Notes under the pieces: model-generated
The model's database searches: none
Seen by the model: only the letters and a program-made list of their open reading frames with translations
Told to the model about the DNA's origin: nothing
In this document: positions 59,548-64,000 of the stretch, piece by piece
Numbering within the stretch: position 1 is the stretch's first letter
How the letters are laid out: each line of letters opens with the position of its first letter
Translations under genes and position numbers: made by a program
NCBI GenBank assembly: GCA_017428485.1
Contig: JAFRQT010000001.1
Span: forward strand, 1-64,000
Source of the DNA: Bacilli bacterium
GTDB lineage: Bacteria; Bacillota_I; Bacilli_A; RF39; UBA660
Length of the DNA stretch: 64,000 nucleotides
Direction: 5' to 3'

Positions 59548-60747
59548 CTATTTAATTAAATTTATATATTTCTCAATAGTAGTACTTCTAGATATTCTTA
59601 CTCTAGGTAGTAAATATTTATTGGCTCCTTTTTTAACTTTACCATCTTCTATAGTAAATGCTAATTTTATACCATTATTTTGTAATGCTTTAATTGTATC
59701 GTCATTATAATGCCCAAAAGGATAAGCAAATGCATTATTATTTTTAACTATCTCCAATGATTTTTTAATGTCATTATAAATTGTTTCATAATCAGAACAC
59801 ATAACTGCTCCATTCCATTTCCCCTCACATGATCTTTTATGTAATGAATCAGTATGCGATTCAAAATCTATATATTTTTCATTTAAGAAATCTTTATAAT
59901 ATGTTTTATTAGTAATGCAAAATGATGTCATCGGTATTTTATATTCTTGAAGAACAGGCAAAGCCACATCAAAAAATGAATTGACACAATCATCATCTGT
60001 TAAAACAATGCTTTTCTTTGGTAAATCTATTTTACCATCAATATAGTCTTCCAATTCTTGCCATGATAAAAAATAATAATTATTATCTTTTAAATATTTC
60101 ATTTGTTTTTCAAACTCAGTTTTAGCTATATAATTATGACTGTTCTTTTCACCAAAAGTTTCGCCTTTAGTATCATCATAAAACCAGTGATACATAAGAA
60201 CAGGTATTCCATTTGTATCTTTATCTTGAACAACAATTGAAGTTTCTAAAGTACTTTCATTATTAGAAGAATCTTTAACAATATATTTAACTTTATATGT
60301 ACCATCTTTTTTAGTATTAATATTACTATCGATTTTTATTTTTTTAATTAAGTCTTTATCACAATTGTCAGTAACTTCTACATAGTCTAATAAATCAGTT
60401 TTACTATTCTTAGCATAGAAGTTATTCTTAACAAGTTTGATTGTAGGCTTTTCTATATCTATTACATTAACTATTCTTTTTGCTTCTACATCTTTCTTTT
60501 TATATATAACTTCATATGTACCAGGTTTACTTGTATCAACATTATTAATAGTTTTGAAATTGTATATTCTAATTATATTATTATCTACAATAGCGCCTTC
60601 ATCTTTATACTCTTCATTAGCATTTATGGTAATATTTTTATTTCCAATTATCTCTATTGTATATTTTATTTTTTTATGAAGAAAAAATGGAATAAATCCA
60701 ACTGAAAATATTATTATTACTAACAATAGTACAATCACTTTCTTCAT
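59548..60747 (-). CDS. Membrane-anchored polysaccharide deacetylase with Ig-like domains
   Basis: Has 399 residues. An N-terminal membrane anchor (about 3-20) is followed by two bacterial Ig-like (DUF5011-type) modules with GTYEVIYKK and GTYKVKYIVKDSSNN, then a NodB-type deacetylase domain (about 180-399). Metal motifs: Asp in VLTDDDC (usual TFDDG), the SHTDSLH His pair and AYPFGHY. Substrates of the family are peptidoglycan or exopolysaccharide GlcNAc. The changed first motif (DDDC rather than DDG) is compatible with the metal Asp being kept. Probably acts outside the membrane in wall modification. Confidence 0.85.
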   Translation of the reverse strand: MKKVIVLLLVIIIFSVGFIPFFLHKKIKYTIEIIGNKNITINANEEYKDEGAIVDNNIIRIYNFKTINNVDTSKPGTYEVIYKKKDVEAKRIVNVIDIEKPTIKLVKNNFYAKNSKTDLLDYVEVTDNCDKDLIKKIKIDSNINTKKDGTYKVKYIVKDSSNNESTLETSIVVQDKDTNGIPVLMYHWFYDDTKGETFGEKNSHNYIAKTEFEKQMKYLKDNNYYFLSWQELEDYIDGKIDLPKKSIVLTDDDCVNSFFDVALPVLQEYKIPMTSFCITNKTYYKDFLNEKYIDFESHTDSLHKRSCEGKWNGAVMCSDYETIYNDIKKSLEIVKNNNAFAYPFGHYNDDTIKALQNNGIKLAFTIEDGKVKKGANKYLLPRVRISRSTTIEKYINLIK

Positions 60748-60780
60748 ATTATACTCCTATAATAATTCTAACACCAAATT

Positions 60781-60815
60781 AAAAAAAAGGAAATGAATTA
60801 ATCATTTCCTTTTAT
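60781..60815 (-). terminator. Terminator of rpoC
   Basis: Minus strand AAAGGAAATGA-TTAAT-TCATTTCCTTT followed by a T-run, overlapping the rpoC stop. Confidence 0.9.
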
Positions 60816-63800
60816 TCAGCCATAGCATCTACTGTTTCTTCAGATTTATCATCTGTTAAGAATTTTTCTTCTAATACTTCAGCAGCATCGTCATCTAAAA
60901 GTTCATTTTTTAGAATTACTTCAATATTATTATATTGTTTTGCTCCAGTACCAGCTGGGATTAATTTACCAAGAATAACATTTTCTTTTAATCCGTTTAG
61001 CATATCTACTTTTCCACGAGTTGCAGCATCTGTTAAGATTCTTGTAGTCTCTTGGAATGATGCAGCAGATAAGAATGAGTCAGTTTCTAAAGATGCTTTA
61101 GTAATACCTAGCATAATTGGTTTTCCAGTAGCAGGTACACCACCTGATAAAATTACAGGTTTATTTATTTCAGCAAATTCACGAATTGGTACAGTTAATC
61201 CTTCGATTAAAGTTGTATCTCCTGGATCAACTACTCTTACTTTAGTAATCATTCTTCTTACTACAGTCTCAACATGTTTATCACTAACGTCAACACCTTG
61301 AGATTTATAAACTTTTTGAATTTCTTTAAGTATATATTCTTCAACAGTAGTTGGGTCTGTTACTGCTAGTAATTCTTTTGGAGAAATACTTCCTTCAGTT
61401 AATGCTTGTCCAGCAACTACGACACTTCCTTTTTCAACTCTTAATTTAGCATTATATTGAGTTACATGCTCACGAGTCTCTAAGTCATTTGTAATATATA
61501 TTTTAAATCTATTGTTTTTATCTTCAGCAATCTTAGTAACTTTACCATCGATTTCTGCAATAGTTGCCTTAGCTTTTGGTATTCTTGCTTCAAATAGTTC
61601 TTCAACTCTTGGAAGACCTTGAGTAATATCAGCTGCAGATGCAACACCACCAGTATGGAATGTACGCATTGTTAACTGAGTACCTGGTTCACCAATTGAT
61701 TGAGCAGCCATAATACCTGTTGCTTCACCAACTTCAACCACGTTACCAGTTGCAAGGTTAAGTCCATAACATTTTTGGCAAATTCCATTTGCACACTTAC
61801 AAGTAAGAACACTTCTAATTTCCATCTTAGTGATACCAGCATTAACAATCTTATCAGCTATTCTTTCAGTGATTAATGCACCTTTATCAATTAAGATTTC
61901 TTTAGTCTCTGGATGTAATACTTTTTGATTTGAATAACGTCCAACTATTCTATCTCTGAATGATTCAATTACAGCACCACTCTTTTCATCAGTAAATGCT
62001 GATACTTCAAGTCCTTGGATAGTACCACAATCTTCTTCACGTACAATAATATCTTGTACAACATCAACTAAACGTCTTGTTAAGTATCCAGCATCTGCAG
62101 TTTTTAGAGCTGTATCTGCTGTACCTTTTCTAGAACCATGTGTTGATAAGAAGAATTCTTGAACGTCTAATCCTTCACGGAATGAAGCTAGAATTGGGAT
62201 TTCTACTTGACCACCATCTGGTTTTGCCATAATACCACGCATACCAGCAAGTTGTCCTAACTGGTTGGCAGAACCTCTGGCTCCAGAATTAATAATCATT
62301 GATAGTGGGTTTTCAACATCTTCTTTAAGTATTTCACCTAATCTTGTTTGAACTGCATTAGTTGTGTCAGTCCATAATTTAATAACTTTATTATGTCTTT
62401 CTTCATCAGTTATAAGACCACGTTTAAATTGTTTATTAATTTTATCAATTGTTTCATTAGTTTCTGCTATTAAAGCATCCTTTTCATGGTTAATTGGAAT
62501 ATCAGATAGAGATATTGTTATACCAGATTTAGTACTATATTTAAATCCTAAATTCTTTAATTTATCTAAGAAAATTGATGTTTCAGTAGTCTTATATCTC
62601 TTGAATATTTGAGCAATTATCTTTCCTAAATCTTTTTTAACTAAAGCAGGAACTAAAGGCATTTTAGCAACTTCTTCAGGTAAATTTTTACCTTTTTCAA
62701 TAAAGAATTTATCTGGAGTCATTAATTCAATGTTTTCTTTACTTCCTTCACATATATAAGGATATGTATCTGGGAATATTTCATTGAATATTATTTTTCC
62801 AGCAGTAGTTACTAAGTATTTACCTTTCTGTTCATCAGTCCATACTTTATGTCTAAATGCATATGTTGGTATACAAATTCTTGTATGAAGAGTTATTTCT
62901 CTTCTCTCATATGCCATTAATGCTTCATTTGGATCTTTATAAGCCTTACCTTCGTTTGGTTCTCCAGCAAGTTCAAGAGTTAAGTAATAATTACCTAATA
63001 CCATATCTTGAGATGGAGTAACAATTGGTTTTCCATCTTTAGGGTCTAAAATGTTATTAGCACCTAACATTAATAATCTTGCTTCAGCTTGAGCTTCTTC
63101 ACTAATTGGGATGTGAATAGCCATCTGATCACCATCGAAGTCTGCATTGAATCCACCACAAACTAATGGATGAAGTCTTAATGCTTTTCCACTAACAAGT
63201 ACTGGTTCAAATGCTTGAATTGAAAGTCTATGTAGTGTTGGAGCACGGTTTAGAAGTACTGGATGTTCACGAATTACATCTTCTACTACATCCCATACTC
63301 TTTCGTCTTGATTATCTATAATCTTTTTAGCAGCCTTAATATTATGAGCAATTCCTCTTTCTACTAATTGTTGCATAACATATGGTTTAAATAATTCTAA
63401 GGCCATATCTTTTGGTACACCGCATTGATACATTTTAAGTGTTGGTCCAACAACAATTACAGAACGTCCAGAATAGTCAACTCTTTTACCAAGAAGATTT
63501 TGTCTAAATCTACCTTGTTTTCCTTTTAGCATTGAAGATAGAGATTTTAATGGTCTATTTCCAACACCTTGAACACTACGTCCACGTCTTCCATTATCTA
63601 TTAAAGCATCAACTGCTTCTTGAAGCATACGTTTTTCATTTTGAACAATGATTGTTGGTGCTTCTAATTCTAATAATTTTTTAAGACGATTATTTCTATT
63701 AATAATTCTTCTATATAAATCATTTAAATCAGAAGTTGCAAATCTTCCACCAGGAAGTTGAATCATTGGTCTTAAATCTGGTGGTATAACAGGAAGAACA

Positions 63801-64000
63801 TCTAAAATCATCCATTCTGGTCTGTTACCACTTTCTAAGAATGCATTTAAGCAATCTAATCTTTTAACTAATCTAATTTTCTTTTGACCTTGAGATTTTT
63901 CTACTTCTTTCTTTAAAGCAGCCACTTCTTTTTCAAGATCAACTTCTTTTAGTAATTCTTTAATTGCTTCAGCACCCATTCCAACTCTAAATTCATCACC
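60812..64000 (-). CDS. rpoC: RNA polymerase beta' subunit (N-terminus beyond the right edge)
   Basis: About 1063 residues are present and the frame is open to the last base ([17 protein letters not shown] at the edge). Landmarks: [18 protein letters not shown], the [21 protein letters not shown] lid/switch region (read in parts), [14 protein letters not shown] with the catalytic Mg-binding Asp triad, the trigger-loop region ending in [18 protein letters not shown], and the second zinc site [13 protein letters not shown]. The C-terminal tail is acidic. The Met at 63979 is an internal residue, not the start. Confidence 0.98.
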   Translation of the reverse strand, partial: GDEFRVGMGAEAIKELLKEVDLEKEVAALKKEVEKSQGQKKIRLVKRLDCLNAFLESGNRPEWMILDVLPVIPPDLRPMIQLPGGRFATSDLNDLYRRIINRNNRLKKLLELEAPTIIVQNEKRMLQEAVDALIDNGRRGRSVQGVGNRPLKSLSSMLKGKQGRFRQNLLGKRVDYSGRSVIVVGPTLKMYQCGVPKDMALELFKPYVMQQLVERGIAHNIKAAKKIIDNQDERVWDVVEDVIREHPVLLNRAPTLHRLSIQAFEPVLVSGKALRLHPLVCGGFNADFDGDQMAIHIPISEEAQAEARLLMLGANNILDPKDGKPIVTPSQDMVLGNYYLTLELAGEPNEGKAYKDPNEALMAYERREITLHTRICIPTYAFRHKVWTDEQKGKYLVTTAGKIIFNEIFPDTYPYICEGSKENIELMTPDKFFIEKGKNLPEEVAKMPLVPALVKKDLGKIIAQIFKRYKTTETSIFLDKLKNLGFKYSTKSGITISLSDIPINHEKDALIAETNETIDKINKQFKRGLITDEERHNKVIKLWTDTTNAVQTRLGEILKEDVENPLSMIINSGARGSANQLGQLAGMRGIMAKPDGGQVEIPILASFREGLDVQEFFLSTHGSRKGTADTALKTADAGYLTRRLVDVVQDIIVREEDCGTIQGLEVSAFTDEKSGAVIESFRDRIVGRYSNQKVLHPETKEILIDKGALITERIADKIVNAGITKMEIRSVLTCKCANGICQKCYGLNLATGNVVEVGEATGIMAAQSIGEPGTQLTMRTFHTGGVASAADITQGLPRVEELFEARIPKAKATIAEIDGKVTKIAEDKNNRFKIYITNDLETREHVTQYNAKLRVEKGSVVVAGQALTEGSISPKELLAVTDPTTVEEYILKEIQKVYKSQGVDVSDKHVETVVRRMITKVRVVDPGDTTLIEGLTVPIREFAEINKPVILSGGVPATGKPIMLGITKASLETDSFLSAASFQETTRILTDAATRGKVDMLNGLKENVILGKLIPAGTGAKQYNNIEVILKNELLDDDAAEVLEEKFLTDDKSEETVDAMAE

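Noticed and set aside
1-64000. CRISPR arrays, tRNA or rRNA genes, insertion sequences
   Set aside because: No regularly spaced repeats, no TTCGA-arm tRNA pattern and no transposase-like frame were seen on either strand. Absence is by eye only.

Overview
The window is about 72-75% A+T, and nearly every gene lies on the minus strand, so the region reads right to left. UGA is used as a stop (for example at 38096-38094) and Trp is TGG, so the code is standard rather than the Mycoplasma code. The gene content (pyruvate phosphate dikinase, acetate kinase, ComEA/ComEC, a T-box leuS leader, RNase J paralog, ThiI with its own cysteine desulfurase, InlB-type repeats, thioester adhesin, ESX-type secretion genes) points to an uncultured, host-associated AT-rich Firmicute, perhaps of the gut Bacilli/Erysipelotrichia/RF39 type. 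That placement is inference.

Right to left: 60.8-64 kb holds rpoC (N-terminus outside the window). 54.2-60.7 kb holds a polysaccharide deacetylase, ffh, a CotD-like small protein, an unknown gene, trmL, a DUF2779 nuclease-like protein and rpoZ. 36.2-54.1 kb is the accessory highlight: a slim type VII secretion (ESX/Yuk) locus with an EsaB/YukD ubiquitin-like protein, an FHA-FtsK EssC ATPase and a double WXG100-like protein. Next comes a roughly 12-kb operon with its own strong promoter and terminator: a coiled-coil helper, a 3053-residue toxin, and three small genes. The toxin's C-terminal third carries, in order, a PI3/4-kinase-like domain, a RelA/SpoT synthetase-like domain and an arginine-type ADP-ribosyltransferase. 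The three following genes are, in order, an unknown protein, a small alarmone hydrolase and an ADP-ribosylglycohydrolase. The last two are enzymes expected to reverse the second and third toxin activities. The antidotes therefore appear in the same order as the warheads, which makes the unknown first gene a candidate antidote for the kinase domain.

28.7-36.1 kb is housekeeping: a degenerate RNase J paralog, a DUF4186 protein, cysteine desulfurase plus thiI, ackA, nrnA and engB. 21.6-28.6 kb holds a lone prepilin-like protein, two decayed ECF-transporter ATPases (one cut by an in-frame stop), truA, a large secreted InlB-repeat protein ending in a Hint self-processing domain, and a membrane-anchored protein. 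11.6-21.5 kb holds a HerA-like ATPase, a GH31 glycosidase, a T-box-controlled membrane protein plus leuS, and rpsO-pnp with a probable S15 leader RNA. 4.7-11.5 kb holds a thioester-domain adhesin, comEA-comEC and a small cargo islet (shortened DinD-like protein, an orphan ADP-ribosylglycohydrolase, an unknown protein) punctuated by two decayed copies of the comEC 3' end. This looks like a record of serial insertion at that spot. A XerC/D-type recombinase, tdk, ppdK and the first codons of another gene complete the left end.

Motif readings, promoter and terminator calls and alignments were made by eye from the sequence. Family names are recognition from motifs, not database results.
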